Positions 10,926 to 22,440 of a DNA stretch of 64,000 nt are shown here, piece after piece. The notes under the pieces are model-generated. The model worked only from the letters and a program-made list of their open reading frames with translations. It had not been told where the DNA came from and did no database searches. This stretch comes from Megaustenia siamemsis. Lineage: Eukaryota; Mollusca; Gastropoda; Stylommatophora; Ariophantidae. The stretch is taken from positions 17,751,296-17,815,295 of the forward strand of contig JAVIAB010000049.1 of the NCBI GenBank assembly GCA_032433765.1. Reading direction: 5' to 3'. A program made the translations under genes and the position numbers. Each line of letters begins with the position of its first letter. Position 1 is the first letter of the stretch.

Positions 10926-11535
10926 TAAATTCATCATCTCCATCATCATCATCATCATCAAGTGTCACGCCTGCTGGTGTTAATGATCATGTCTCTCCAC
11001 ACCTTTCTATCTCGAAAGTTATTTATCTTTTCTGTTGTTGACCTTCTGTCAAGACATTCTCTTAAGCTGTCTGGTATCTCTTCTCTTTGCTTCCCTCTAT
11101 CTCTTCGTCCCTCAATTTTCCCAGTTGTCACAAAATATTCCAGTTGTTCTCTTCTCATTACACGACCTATAAATGATGATTGTTTCTTCCCAATATTGGA
11201 AATTAGCTTGCTTTGACCTCTTTCAGAACGTTGGCATTGCTTGTCTTAGTTATCTATGATATTATCAACATTTTGTGTTAAAACCACATTTCTACAACCT
11301 CCAGTGATTTTTTCTTGTCTGTTGTCCTATTGTCCATGATATATATCCATATGTTAATACTGGCTCTTCATAACATTTAAGAACTCGTTTTCTTGTTTCT
11401 GTTGTCAAAAATGGATTGCATAGTATCTTCTTCACTTTTTGGGAAGCTTATTTTGCCTGAGCCATTCTACATCTCACCTCTGTTGTACATCTACCATCTG
11501 AGGTTAACATTTTGCCCAGATATTTAAATTCATAA
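10926..11535 (-). mobile_element. RTE-A 3' end fragment
   Basis: Starts with (CAT)n, the complement of the GAT tail. The minus strand then encodes ..LWRDMI, DSLRECLDRRSTTEKINN, KIEGRRDRGKQREEIP, MRREQLEYFVTTG and further upstream the KYLG..TSDGR region, ending near 11530. Frameshifted. 11536-11670 is AT-rich and unassigned. Confidence 0.8.
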
Positions 11536-11670
11536 TAAATAATAAATTAAAATAAATATTACAATAATTTAACTATTTTAACGTAATTATGTATCTCTTA
11601 TTATACAATAGTTAAGTTATTGCAAATAATAAAGTACAATGGGTCTGATGAAGAAAATGTTTGCTAAATT

Positions 11671-11934
11671 CAAGTAAAAAAAGTAAAGTACCCCCGTCAC
11701 GCCAAGTGACGTATAGGGAATATGGTGTTAGTGGCCATAAATTTTACAGACCTTCAGCACATGATTTTTGGGGTATTGTGGTCGGTATTACGCCCGTTCC
11801 GCTTTACTTTCCCAGAAAAAAAAATCCGGTACCCATTTAAGGCTGGGTGAACCCGGAAGCCGTCGGTTGGAATCGAACCCTGCCTCTTGTCCTTTGTAGT
11901 CCAGTTCACTAACCACTGAGCTATCGCGGCTCCC
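11671..11934 (-). mobile_element. SINE-2, tRNA-derived, full length
   Basis: On the minus strand: GGAGCCGCGATAGCTCAGTG (acceptor plus A box), B box GGTTCGATTCC, the CGACGGCTTCC segment able to pair with the GGAGCCG start, body, then a TACTTTAC-type tail. GCTAAATT at 11663-11670 and 11935-11942 is a likely TSD. Other copies: 10788, 32104, 35535, 40722, 41405, 44431, 61886, all on the same strand. Confidence 0.85.
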
Positions 11935-12009
11935 GCTAAATTAAGGTACTCAAGACAAAATATAAAATGTAACTGTTAATGATCTATCTATAATACAAAC
12001 TTAAAATTT

Positions 12010-12850
12010 TTAACCTGCCTATAAATATTTTATCCGTAAAATAGTAATTTTAACGTAAATACCATACTTTCCTCATAAATACATACAATATTTTGGTACT
12101 AATATAAACACGATATTTTATTATTAAAATAAATACCATATTTTTCTAATAAAATAAATACCACACTTTAGTAATAAGAAAAATACCATACTCCTATTAA
12201 AATAATACCATATTTTCCTAGTAAAATAAATTCAATACTTTCCTAATAAGATAAACATTATTTTTTCCATATAAAATAAAACCATATTTTCCTAACAAAA
12301 TAAATAATACCATAATTTACTAAAAAAAATTAATATATTTTTTTTTATTAAAAAAATAAACTTAATTTTCTGTATTAAAATAAACATAATATTTTCTTTA
12401 TAAAATAGATGCTGTTTTTTCCTAATAAAATAAATATCATATTTTCATTATAAAATATACCATATTTTCATAACAAAATAAATACCATACTTTAATAATA
12501 GAATAAATACCATATTTTTTTCAAATACCATATTTTTCTAATAAAATAAATATCATATTTTCATACTAAAATAAATACTTCATTTTCCTAACAATATAAA
12601 TACCATATTTTCCTAATTAAATCAATACCATATTTTTCCTGTAACAATAAATACCAGATTTTCCTAAAAAAATTAATACATCTTTCTAATAAAATAAATA
12701 CCATATCTTCCTAATAAAATAAATACCATACTTTCCTATAAGAATAAATACCATATCTTCTTAATAAAATAAATACCATATTTTCCTATAACAATAAATA
12801 CAATATTTCCCTAATAAAATAAATACCATATCTTCCAAACAAAATAAGGA
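12010..12850. repeat. AT-rich degenerate array (~22-24 bp unit)
   Basis: Repeated AATAAATACCATA followed by TTTTCCTAATAAA-type blocks, heavily diverged and with poly-A/T indels. Roughly 35 units. No coding potential. Confidence 0.8.
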
Positions 12851-12889
12851 ATTTTATAAAAATGAAAAGGTCATTATTTTATGTATATT

Positions 12890-13195
12890 TGAGGGTAGAA
12901 ACGCCGGTTCAGCACCCGGACAGAAAGTTGCCAGCGAATCATAGCTGACTGGTTTGCCCCATGATCGGTGAACCAGAACAACCCAGACCCTACTCCACCT
13001 CTTCGCGGTCCCCCTAGAAACAGACTAACCAGTCTAGTCTGGTCAAGAGAGTAGGGATCGAGAGGTAAGACAACCCGGTGCTCAAAAGCGCCATGCTGAA
13101 GTCGGATCTGCTGGGCCGAAAGGCGTAAGTGTCACAGTTCTACTGCAAACCACAATACAGCTCATATACGCCCACTGACGTCCTTTTAACTCTTT
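12890..13195 (+). repeat. Interspersed repeat U, copy 1
   Basis: Shares long landmarks with 46305-46535 in the same orientation (CAGACTAACC..GTCTAGTCTGG, GAAGACAACCCGGT-like, GAAGTCGGAT, GGGCCGAAAGGCG, CGTCCTTTTAA) and with 60320-60560 in reverse. Not recognised as any named family; strand is arbitrary. Confidence 0.6.
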
Positions 13196-14070
13196 CAGTA
13201 CGGAAAGTTTTTACCAATTTAGTGGCAGAGATTTCAGAGATAAAAATGTTCATGATTTTAAAAAGCAATCTACATGTTTATATTTATCTAAAACTGAAGG
13301 ATATTATATCTGAATGTGTAGATAATTAAACAATGAATTATATTTCACCAATAACAGAATGATGCAAGTCGTATAAAAAGAATATGGTTTGATGACAGTT
13401 TACACTAATCAAATTGAGAGTGACGCACTGTGCGGCTAAACGTACGGAAAGTGATAACGAAGAGGTGTCTCATTAACTTTTAGTTATCATCATGTGATCA
13501 CAGGCAAGAATATTAGTTATGTTATGTTACTTAGTTATTTTATGTTACTATCTCTAAAATAACATAATCATAACTAATGAGTTTAAACTAAAATATAACT
13601 ATTCCATCTAAAAAAAATAATAAATAAAAAAATACCAGTAAAATTAACAGAAATACAAGTATCTCCATCTATAAAATACCCAATTGAACTTAAATACCAT
13701 TATCCTGAGACTGTTGTCTATAGTTTAACACCGTGCTGTGATCTGATTGGCGGAAATAACTAGTTTGTTGTTGATTGACATGACCCGGCCGTCTAGCTCC
13801 ATCAAATCGTTGCGCTACACGAAGTCCCGTAATCCCGGCCACACAAAACGTTAATTTCCGATCGATCTCTGCCGATTAGCGCAACATGCCTCTAGGGGTG
13901 GGAAAGCGCGGATAAACCCATGGATAATAGTGACAGTTCTGGGATATTGTGCTCGCACGTGCAGTAGTTGGACCCAATAACTCCACCAGTAATGAAGACT
14001 ACATATCAGACATTAATTAAGAACAGGTTTATAATTGCTAATTCGCGAGAACAGTAATAAACATGAAAAT
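13196..14070. other. No recognised feature (AT-rich spacer)
   Basis: AT-rich, with a small imperfect TTATGTTAC repeat near 13515-13555 and a more GC-rich patch around 13770-13990. No ORF or repeat relationship could be supported. Confidence 0.5.
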
Positions 14071-14074
14071 GCTA

Positions 14075-14585
14075 TGGTAAAACATAAAAGGAAGTTGGTG
14101 TGCAATCCATTTTTGACAATTGAAACGAGAAAAAGCGTTCTTAAATGTTATGTGGAACCAGTTTTAACATATGGATGTGAATCATGGACAATAGGACAAA
14201 CAAACAAGAAAATCAGTGGAGTCTGTAGAAATGTGGTTTTACAGAAGAATGTTGAGAATACCATAGACAGCTAAGAATAGTAATGAAAACGTTCTGAAAG
14301 AGGCCAGAGCAAATAGAGAGATAATTTCCAATATTAGGAAGAAACAATCATCACTTTTTGGCCATGTAATGAAAAGAGAACAGTTGGAATATATTGTGAC
14401 AACTGGGAAAATTGAAGGACGAAGAGATAGAGGGAAGCAAAGAGAAAAGATACCAGACAGCTTAAGAGAATAGCTTGGCAGAAGGTCAACAACAAAAATG
14501 ATAAATAAAACTGTCGAGGTGGAAAGTTGTGGAGTGACATGATCACCTACGCCAGCAGGCCGGGTACTTGATGATGATGATGATG
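14075..14585 (+). mobile_element. RTE-A 3' half fragment
   Basis: Encodes KLVCNPFLTIETRKSVLKCY, VEPVLTYGCESWTIGQ, then in other frames KKQSSLFGHVMKREQLEYIV-like, GRRDRGKQREKIPDSLRE and a DMITYASRPGT end, followed by GATGATGATGATG tail at ~14570. Frameshifts and a TAG after DSLRE make it non-functional. 14586-14735 is unassigned. Confidence 0.8.
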
Positions 14586-14735
14586 CTAAGACAACTGTTC
14601 TATTATCTAATTCAACTGTCTACGGCATAATTCTAATCCCCCGACCCCAAAGCACTTACGACACGAGACTTTGAAACAAACTCTGGCTGCAGAGTTGAAA
14701 TATTTGAGATCATATACAAGATAAGAACAGTTCAG

Positions 14736-15482
14736 ATGTGCTCATCATGTGCCATACCGGTTGGCGTAGGCGATCATGTCCCTCCACATTCTTCTATCTA
14801 ACGTGCATCGTTTCAATTATATTGTTGACTGTTTACCATGCCATGACACCAAGCTATCTATTATTTTCTTTCTTTGTCGTCCACGATCTCTCTTTCCCTG
14901 TATTTTACCAGTTGCAACCAAGTGGAACGAATTCAAAACAAAGGAGGAAATTAGAGATATCGCTGATCAACGACTAATATCTTCAGTAATAAAGAAAAGA
15001 CGATGGTCATATGTTGGACATGTGATGAGGAGAGATAATAACCGAATAACAAAGCAAGCCCTCGTGTGGGAAACAACAGGTAAGAGGAAAAGAGGAAGAC
15101 CCAGAGAGACACTGAGCAGAACATTGATGAGAGAGGCAAGAGCAGCAGGATTCGGCTCCCTCAATGAGATTGAGCTACTTGCACAGAACAGAGACAAATG
15201 GCGAGATTTGATAAAATATCTTTAAAAGAATTGAAAACTGCTAGAACAAAAATTCCGATAAGAGGAGTATCTTGGTCTACGCCCTATGGGCCAGCTACGG
15301 CTCGAAAGGTCGCAATGAATGAATGAATGAATGAACCAAGTATTCTAACTTTCCTCTTCTCATGATGTGCCCGAAAAATGCTGATTGTTTCTTTCTGATG
15401 TTTCTTATGAGCTCCATTTTTGTGTTGGCCTCTTCGAGAATGCCCTCGTTGGTCTTTCTAGCCATCCAGGGAACTTTCAACA
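14736..15482 (-). mobile_element. RTE-C fragment split by LINE-E
   Basis: Two collinear minus-strand pieces (14736-14922 and 15334-15482) join exactly at the AACCAAG that continues uninterrupted in other RTE-C copies (compare 60845-60870). The left piece carries the 3' end and tail complement, the right piece the MRRGKLEYLV region and FFGH. It was interrupted by LINE-E. Confidence 0.85.
14923..15333 (+). mobile_element. LINE-E 5'-truncated insertion with TSD
   Basis: 411-bp insertion. A single intact frame (to a TAA at 15223-15225) reads WNEFKTKEEIRDIADQRLIS, KKRRWSYVGHVMRRDNNRI, KRKRGRPRETLSRTLMREA and QNRDKWRDLIKYL, the usual C-terminal region of a LINE ORF2. A 3' UTR ends GGGCCAGCTACGGCTCGAAA then (AATG)n. 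The 7-bp AACCAAG at 14916-14922 and 15334-15340 is the target-site duplication. The open frame suggests a fairly recent insertion. Confidence 0.85.
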
Positions 15483-15509
15483 ATTTCAAATATGCTCGAC
15501 AGAGAAATG

Positions 15510-15582
15510 AATTAACAAAAGTAAATGAAGAAAACTGAAAATGAACGAAAATCTTCTCGGTGAATTCAGTAAAGAAATTGAC
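15510..15582 (+). repeat. Interspersed repeat X, copy 1
   Basis: GAAAACTGAAAATGAACGAA followed by AATCTTC..GGTGAATTCAGTAAA recurs in reverse complement at 31018-31085. Origin unknown. 15583-15721 is unassigned. Confidence 0.5.
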
Positions 15583-15721
15583 ATGTGAGTTGACCACACT
15601 AAACTCTATAACGCGATGCAACAATTGTAATGGAGGATATAGTTAGTGGAACAATGAGAACGGGGTAATTTCTATACGATGGGACCAGGACATCAAAGAT
15701 TCCTTGCAAATTAAATGTATT

Positions 15722-16285
15722 GAGACATGTAACAACGAGAAGAAACACTAAGACATGTAACAAGGAGAAGAAACACTGAGACATGTAACAAGGAGAAGAA
15801 ACACTGAGACATGTTACAAGGAGAAGAAACACTAAGACATGTAACAAGGAGAAGAAACACTGTGACATGTTACAAGGAGAAAAAACACTAAGACATGTAA
15901 CAAGGAGAAGAAACACTGAGACATGTTACAAGGAGAAGAAACACTAAGACATGTAACAAGGAGAAGAAACACTGAGACATGTTACAAGGAGAAGAAACAC
16001 TAAGACATGTAACAAGGAGAAGAAACACTGAGACATGTAACAAGGAGAAGAAACACTGCGACAGATTACAAGAAGAGGAAACACTGGGAAATGTAACAAG
16101 GAGAAGAAACACTGTGACAGATTACAAGAAGAGGAAACACTGATACATGTTACAACGAGAAGAAACACAGAGACTGGCAACAAAAAGAGGAAACACTGAG
16201 ACGTGTAACAACGAGAAGAAATAATGAGGCAGGTAAGAAGAAGAGGAAACACTGAGACATGTAACAACGAGAAGAAACACTGAGC
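15722..16285. repeat. 28-bp minisatellite, block 1
   Basis: About 20 tandem units with core ACATGTAACAAGGAGAAGAA plus ACACTGAG. Alternating GTAAC/GTTAC variants are visible. Confidence 0.95.
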
Positions 16286-16688
16286 TGTCTTACTTTTATT
16301 TCTCTGTTTAATTTCTATTTCCCTGTCTTACTTCTATTTCTATAACTTCTATTTCTCTGTTTAACTTCTATTTCTCTGTCTAACTTCTATTTCTCTGTCT
16401 AACTTCTATTTCTCTGTCTTACTTCTATTTCTCTGTCTAATTTCTATTTCTCTGTCTTACTTCTACTTCTCTGTCTTACTCCTTCTATTTCCCTGTCTTA
16501 CTTTTATTTCTCTGTCTTACTTCTATTTCCCTGTCTTACTACTATTTCTCTGTCTTACTCCCTCTGTTTCCCTGTCTTACTTCTATTTCCCTGTCTTACT
16601 TTTATTTCTCTGTCTTACTTCTATTTCCCTGTCTTACTACTATTTCTCTGTCTTACTCCCTCTATTTCCCTGTCTTACTTCTATTTCA
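16286..16688. repeat. 19-bp minisatellite, block 1
   Basis: About 20 units of ACTTCTATTTCTCTGTCTT and variants. It sits between two blocks of the 28-bp minisatellite. The same unit forms a second block at 19640-19975. Confidence 0.95.
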
Positions 16689-18278
16689 GGTTACAAGAAG
16701 AGGAAACACTGAGATGTGTAACAACGAGAAGAAACAATGAGACAGGTTACAAGGAGAAGAAACAATGAGACAGGTTACAAGGAGAAGAAACAATGAGACA
16801 GGTTACAAGGAGAAGAAACAATGAGACAGGTTACAAGGAGAAGAAACACTGAGACAGGTAACAGGAGAAGAAACAATGAGACAGGTAACAGGAGAAGAAA
16901 CAATGAGACAGGTAACAGGAGAAGAAACAATGAGACAGGTTACAAGGAGAAGAAACAATGAGACAGACAGGAGACAAGGAGGTTACAAGGAGAAGAAACA
17001 ATGAGACAGGTTACAAGGAGAAGAAACAATGAGACAGGTTACAAGGAAGAAACAATGAGACAGGTAACAGGAGAAGAAACAATGAGACAGGTTACATAGA
17101 GAAGAAACAATGAGACAGGTAACAGGAAAGAAACAATGAGACAGGTTACATAGAGAAGAAACAATGAGACAGGTAACAGGAGAAGAAACAATGAGACAGG
17201 TAACAGGAGAAGAAACAATGAGACAGGTTACATAGAGAAGAAACAATGAGACAGGTAACAGGAGAAGAAACAATGAGACAGGTTACATAGAGAAGAAACA
17301 ATGAGACAGGTAACATAGAGAAGAAACAATGACAGGTAGAAGAAACAATGAGACAGGTTACATAGAAAAGAAACAATGAGACAGGTAACATAGAAGAAGA
17401 AACAATGAGACAATGAGACAGGTAACAGGAGAAGAAACAATGAGACAGGTTACAAGAAAAGAAACAATGAGACAGGTTACAGGAGAAGAAACAATGAGAC
17501 AGGTTACATAGAGAAGAAACAATGAGACAGGTAACAGGAGAAGAAACAATGAGACAGGTTACAAGGAGAAGAAACAATGAGACAGGTTAGTCAAGGAGAA
17601 GAAACTTGAGACAGGTTGACAAAGGAGAACGAACGAACGAACTGAGACAGGTAACAACGAGAATAAACACTGAGACAGGTAACAACGAGAAGAAACACTG
17701 AGACAGGTAACAACGAGAATAAACAATGAGACAGGTAACAGGAGAAGAAACACTGAGACAGGTAACAATAAGTAGAAACAATGAGACAGGCAACATGAAG
17801 AAGAAACAATGAGACAGGTTACAAGGAGAAGAAACAATGAGACAGGCAACATGAAGAAGAAACAATGAGACAGGTTACAAGGAGAAGAAACAATGAGACA
17901 GGTTACAAGGAGAAGAAACAATGAGACAGGTTACAAGGAGAAGAAACAATGAGACAGGTTACAAGGAGAAGAAACAATGAGACAGGTTACAAGGAGAAGA
18001 AACAATGAGACAGGCAACATGAAGAAGAAACAATGAGACATGTAACAAGGAGAAGAAACAATGAGACAGGCAACATGAAGAAGAAACAATGAGACATGTA
18101 ACAAGGAGAAGAAACACTGAGACAGGTTACAAGAAGAGGAAACAATGAGACAGGTTACAAGGAGAAGAAACACTGGACAGGTTACAAGAAGAGGAAACAA
18201 TGAGACATGTAACAAGGAGAAGAAACACTGAGACAGGTTGCATGGAGAAGAAACAATGAGACAGGCAACAACAAGAAC
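16689..18278. repeat. 28-bp minisatellite, block 2
   Basis: About 57 units of the block-1 family, mostly CAATGAGACAGGTTACAAGG plus AGAAGAAA, with shortened (CAGGTAACAGGAG) and TACATAGAG variants. 18279-18397 holds two imperfect copies of an AACTATACA..ACTG.CAGTTA motif ~80 bp apart. Confidence 0.95.
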
Positions 18279-18397
18279 TATACATACTGTCAGTTAGATC
18301 TAAGACATCAGTATCTCTCCACAGACTACACTGAGGTAGGTAACAACAACAACTATACAGACTGACAGTTATAAGTGTAATTCTTTTTCTAGACAAG

Positions 18398-18515
18398 GTA
18401 CCTGATGATGATGATATTGGTGATGATGATGGCGGTGGTTGTGGTAATACTGATGGTAATGAAAATGATGACCGTGGTGATGATGATGAGTATGTTGGTG
18501 ATGATGATAATGATG
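18398..18515. repeat. GAT-rich microsatellite
   Basis: Imperfect GATGATGATG/GGTGGT run similar in composition to the array at 127-4010, but short. Confidence 0.8.
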
Positions 18516-18659
18516 AACTGCCCAGTTTTGTGTGTGTGTGTGTCCATATCACCCTAGGGGTAGGTAGCATGTGGTCGTGATGGATGGAGCTATTGTTCAT
18601 CTAAGAAATGCGATTAAATTGTGGGGAATTAATTAATGTTTACCTCATTCCGGACAACA

Positions 18660-18891
18660 TATATATCATACATACAAACATACATACACACATACATACA
18701 TATATGCATACTTACATACATACATACATACATACAGACATACATATATACATACATATATGCATACTTACATACATACATAAATATATACATACATACA
18801 TACATACATACATACATACATACATACATACATACATACATACATACATACATACAAACATACATACATACATACATACATATGTGCATAC

Positions 18892-18922
<31 letters not shown>

Positions 18923-18984
18923 CATACATACATACATACATACATACATACATACATACATACATACATACATACATACATACA

Positions 18985-19017
<33 letters not shown>

Positions 19018-19083
19018 GCATACTTACATACGTACATACATATATGCATACTTACATACATACATACATACATATATGCATAC

Positions 19084-19145
<62 letters not shown>

Positions 19146-19175
19146 GCATCATACATACATACATACATACATACA

Positions 19176-19206
<31 letters not shown>

Positions 19207-19280
19207 CATACATACATACATACATACATACATACATACATACATACATACATACATACATACATACATACATACATACA

Positions 19281-19313
<33 letters not shown>

Positions 19314-19515
19314 GCATACTTACATACATACACAAATGTATACATACATACATACATACATACATACATACATACATACATACAAACATACATACATACA
19401 TACATACATACATACATACATACATACATACATACATACATACATACATACATAGCCAGCATACCCACATACACACACACACACGCACACATATATACAC
19501 CCACATACACACACA
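18660..19515. repeat. (CATA)n tetranucleotide microsatellite
   Basis: About 800 bp of CATACATA with interruptions (TATATGCATACTTACATA recurs several times), grading into CACACA at 19470-19515. The unit has no stop codon in several frames, so long His/Ile/Thr/Tyr and Met/Tyr/Val/Cys pseudo-ORFs appear on both strands. Confidence 0.97.
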
Positions 19516-19524
19516 GAGAAGACT

Positions 19525-19592
19525 TTGACAAGAACCCTACCAGAACCCTACCAGAACCCTACAAGAACCCTACCAGAACCCTACCAGAACTC
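19525..19592. repeat. 12-bp array
   Basis: Six tandem units of AGAACCCTACC with small changes, between the CATA array and the second 19-bp block. Confidence 0.85.
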
Positions 19593-19639
19593 TCAGTTTA
19601 TATCCCAAACATCCACAAAACAGAAACAGACCAGTCTTC

Positions 19640-19975
19640 TCTTTTCCTGTCTTACTTCTATTTCTCTAACTTCTATTTCTGTGTCTAACTTCTATTTCTG
19701 TGTCTAACTTCTATTTCTCTGTCTAACTTCTATTTCTCTGTCTAATTTCTATTTCTCTGTCTTACTTTTATTTCTCTGTCTTACTGTTATTTCTCTGTCT
19801 TACTGTTATTTCTCTGTCTTACTGTTATTTCACTGTCTTACTTCTATTTCCCTGTCTTACTTCTATTTCCATGTCTTACTTCTATTTCCCTGTCTTACTT
19901 CTATTTCCATGTCTTACTTCTATTGCTGTGTCTTACCTCTATTTCTGTGACTTACTTCTATTTCTCGAACAGATT
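19640..19975. repeat. 19-bp minisatellite, block 2
   Basis: Units ACTTCTATTTCTCTGTCTT, with TGTT and CCATG variants, identical in type to 16286-16688. It ends directly at the 3' end of a LINE-G copy. Confidence 0.95.
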
Positions 19976-20705
19976 CCTATGTTTATTCTTCTTGTGCGAT
20001 CATGGCTCACTGAGACTAGGACTCCGGACTCTCTTATGAAGTCAGCTGTCTATTTAAGTGATTCGGGTGCCCCGTAGAGTTTCTCTTCCAGGGAGGTGGG
20101 TGTGGACCACATTGTCCTCCTCAGTCCTGTGTACTGGGGGCAATCCTGTAGAACATGTTTTGCTGTCATGTAATCCAGGGTACAGTGGCACTGGCTGGTA
20201 GTTCCTATTTTGAAATTGGTGAACATGTGATTTCTCATTCTGTTGTAGCCGGTGCGTAGGTGAAGTATGATGACTTGATCCCTCCTTGGTAGTTGGATGT
20301 ATCCGTCCCTCTAGTTAAACTTTGAGTGTTCTTGTTTCCATACTTCATGATACTGGCCTTTGATGATGCATTTGGCTTCATCGTAGCTGACCAGATGGTT
20401 CTCTTGTGGTAATCTCCCTTCCTCCTTAGCTAGTTTGTCTGCGCGTTCGTTTCCGTGTATATTACAGTGAGATGGTATCCAATGGATGACCACTTTTTGA
20501 AAGTTATTGCACAGTTGGTCTCGGGTTGTTCTCAAGTCATCTAGATCACTGTTCCTGGAGGTTTTTAGTTCTGTCAGGACTGACAGTGCATCAGTCAGTA
20601 TCACCAATTTATTGTGCATGTTATTTTTGTGTTGGATAGTCAGTTTTCCAGCGTCTTTGAGGGCTTCAGTTTCTGCTTTATAGTTGTCTATGCTTGTTCA
20701 ATCAC
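19976..20705 (-). mobile_element. LINE-G 3' region with RNase H
   Basis: Minus-strand LINE-G, 5'-truncated near 20705. Order from 5': RNase H domain, a basic linker, a C.C...KHVL..CP Cys/His cluster (CHCTLDYMTAKHVLQDCPQY), then WSTPTSLEEKLYGAPESLKQ and the 3' end GATCGCAC-AAGAAGAA at ~20000. The copy has a stop after the RNase H (EHSKFN, TAG) and frameshifts. LINEs with a C-terminal RNase H belong to I/Jockey-like groups; the exact clade is not resolved. Confidence 0.8.
20311..20700 (-). pseudogene. LINE-G RNase H domain
   Basis: RNase H degrades the RNA strand of the RNA:DNA hybrid during retrotransposition. Visible motifs: NYKAETEAL (catalytic E, upstream of the 20619 Met), LVILTDALSVLTEL (catalytic D), and WIPSHCNIHGNERADKLAKE (the H/N/D C-terminal motif). 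The core residues look intact, but the domain ends at a premature stop and has no RT upstream, so it is a relic. 20706-20867 is unassigned. Confidence 0.8.
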
Positions 20706-20867
20706 TTGTCTATTGTTATGTTTACATTAATTATATTTTCGGAATGAACATTACAAAAAATACAGTGAGATGTGAAGCTCAGAGATCGCTCAAGTTTAAC
20801 TGTTCTCTCGCTCTACAAAAGCCACTAACATACACGAGTAACATAGAGGTATTATAATTGTGTACAG

Positions 20868-21015
20868 CAAAGAGAAAAAAATACGAGAAAGCTTGGTATA
20901 ATAGCATGGAAAACAGTCAACAACAGAACTGATACGATGCACTGTAGATATAAGATTGTGGAAGGACATGATCGTCTACGCCAACCGGCATGGCACATGA
21001 TGATGATGATGCTGA
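20868..21015 (+). mobile_element. RTE-C extreme 3' end
   Basis: Last ~45 codons (AGAAAGCTTGGTATAATAGC to CCAACCGGCATGGCACATGA) plus ATGATGATG tail. Typical 5'-truncated insertion. Confidence 0.75.
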
Positions 21016-21055
21016 TGAAAGAGGAAAAACTAGAAAATATTAAATAATTATTGAC

Positions 21056-21497
21056 TTCCGGTCAATATGGCGGATAGGCGCCAGGAACCATTGAGGCCCT
21101 GTCTGAAAAGTGTTCCCTGTTGCAGTTTCCTCATATTCCAAATCCGGTTTGAATCCGGAGCTACTGAGTTTAGTGTAATGTGCACACCGTGAGTTGGGTT
21201 ATTTCATCCGGATCGGTGTTTTAATATTCCGATTGTTTACGATGAATGATGATATCGTATGACAAAGGACAGTTCAGCTGCGTTCACTTTCGGTGCGGCT
21301 ATGCCTTATATCTTTTGGCATGTGCTGTAGCTGATATGACGGAGACTGCATCTGCCTTTCTTTGTTTGGATCCTTCAATGAGATTATTTTTATTTCGGAT
21401 TATTCCATTGGCACGAGCGATTGAGCAATTATAGATTTTAATTCGTTTGCAGTGATACAGGAAACTTCGACTAACCACTAACAACCGACCAACCATT
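21056..21497 (-). repeat. Interspersed repeat V, copy 1 (uninterrupted)
   Basis: Reverse complement of 52415-52805 plus 53400-53445. One end is ACTTCCGGTCAATATGG. A minus-strand peptide NLIEGSKQRKADAVSVISAT aligns with NLIEGSKQKQAAAVPFIAAT of the other copy, so V may derive from a protein-coding sequence. Function unknown. Confidence 0.65.
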
Positions 21498-21539
21498 ATT
21501 AAATAAATCGTACAGTTATCATAGATAAGGGGTTAAGGC

Positions 21540-22090
21540 AAAGAAATGCAAATGAATGCATAAAAATGCGAAGCTGCAGTAAAGCTGAATATGAGGAAAA
21601 ATTTAAAAATACAAAAAAATGGTATGTTAGAAGCTATACGTGATAAGTGAACGACACAGACTAAACGACGTTTCGGCCCAATAGGCCTTCAGCAGGAACA
21701 AACAAGAAAAACACACACACAAAACTAATAACGAAACATTCAAAACAAAAATATTCGAAATATGTTAAAGAAAATGTCTATCCTGTGTGTATGAAAAGGA
21801 AATGGTAACAAAGGTGTGGCTGTCGTGAATGTGCAGAAATGTGCGCAAATGCACACCAAACCAGAGGAGTTCACACAGGGGTCAGTGTGCAAACACAAAG
21901 GAGAAAGAATAGAACAGTAGACTAACAGGTGCTCAAAAGGCGGTAAGAGTGAGATGTCTGAGAGTGGGGTACAATAAAAACAAAAACAAATGAGGGGTAA
22001 GGAGTGTGTGTATGTCACAAATAAGACTCGACAATAAAGACAGTAGAATGATATCTTTGAAAAAAAAATTAAATTGATGGCTGGATGATA
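21540..22090 (-). mobile_element. Element with hammerhead-like motif
   Basis: Shares AAAATGCGAAGCTGC.GTAAAGCTG, GGTATG..AGAAGCT-ACGTG and the ACGTTTCGGCCCAATAGGCC motif (21666-21696) with the foldback arms at 6330-6818 and with 32373-33000. Minus strand: CTGCTGA, GGCC/GGCC stem, GAAAC. The remainder is unique, A-rich and non-coding. Boundaries are approximate; the resemblance to ribozyme-bearing Penelope-like elements or retrozymes is inference. Confidence 0.45.
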
Positions 22091-22113
22091 AGAGAAAGGA
22101 AATAATAGAGTAT

Positions 22114-22440
22114 CAGGTTGTACCAACAAGACAAGAGCTGTTGTACCAACAAGACATCAGCTGTTGTACCAACAAGACAAGAGCTGTTGTACCAACAAGA
22201 CAAGAGCTGTTGTACCAACAAGACAAGAGCTGTTGTACCAACAAGACAAGAGCTGTTGTACCAACAAGACAAGAGCTGTTGTACCAACAAGACAAGAGCT
22301 GTTGTACCAACAAGACAAGAGCTGTTGTACCAACAAGACAAGAGCTGTTGTACCAACAAGACAAGAGCTGTTGTACCAACAAGACAAGAGCTGTTGTACC
22401 AACAAGACAAGAGCTGTTGTACCAACAAGACAAGAGCTGG
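22114..22440. repeat. 23-bp minisatellite, homogeneous block
   Basis: Fourteen near-identical units containing TTGTACCAACAAGACAAGAG plus CTG. All six frames are nearly stop-free, which explains several spurious ORFs. Confidence 0.97.

Noticed and set aside
11860..11934. Functional tRNA gene on the minus strand
   Set aside because: It is the head of SINE-2, present in many copies with a fixed body and tail.
13129..13329. 66-codon ORF in the AT-rich spacer
   Set aside because: Short, AT-biased, overlaps the edge of repeat U and has no recognisable motif.
18608..19688. His/Ile/Thr/Tyr ORFs and Met/Tyr/Val/Cys ORFs on opposite strands
   Set aside because: Translation of a CATA microsatellite.
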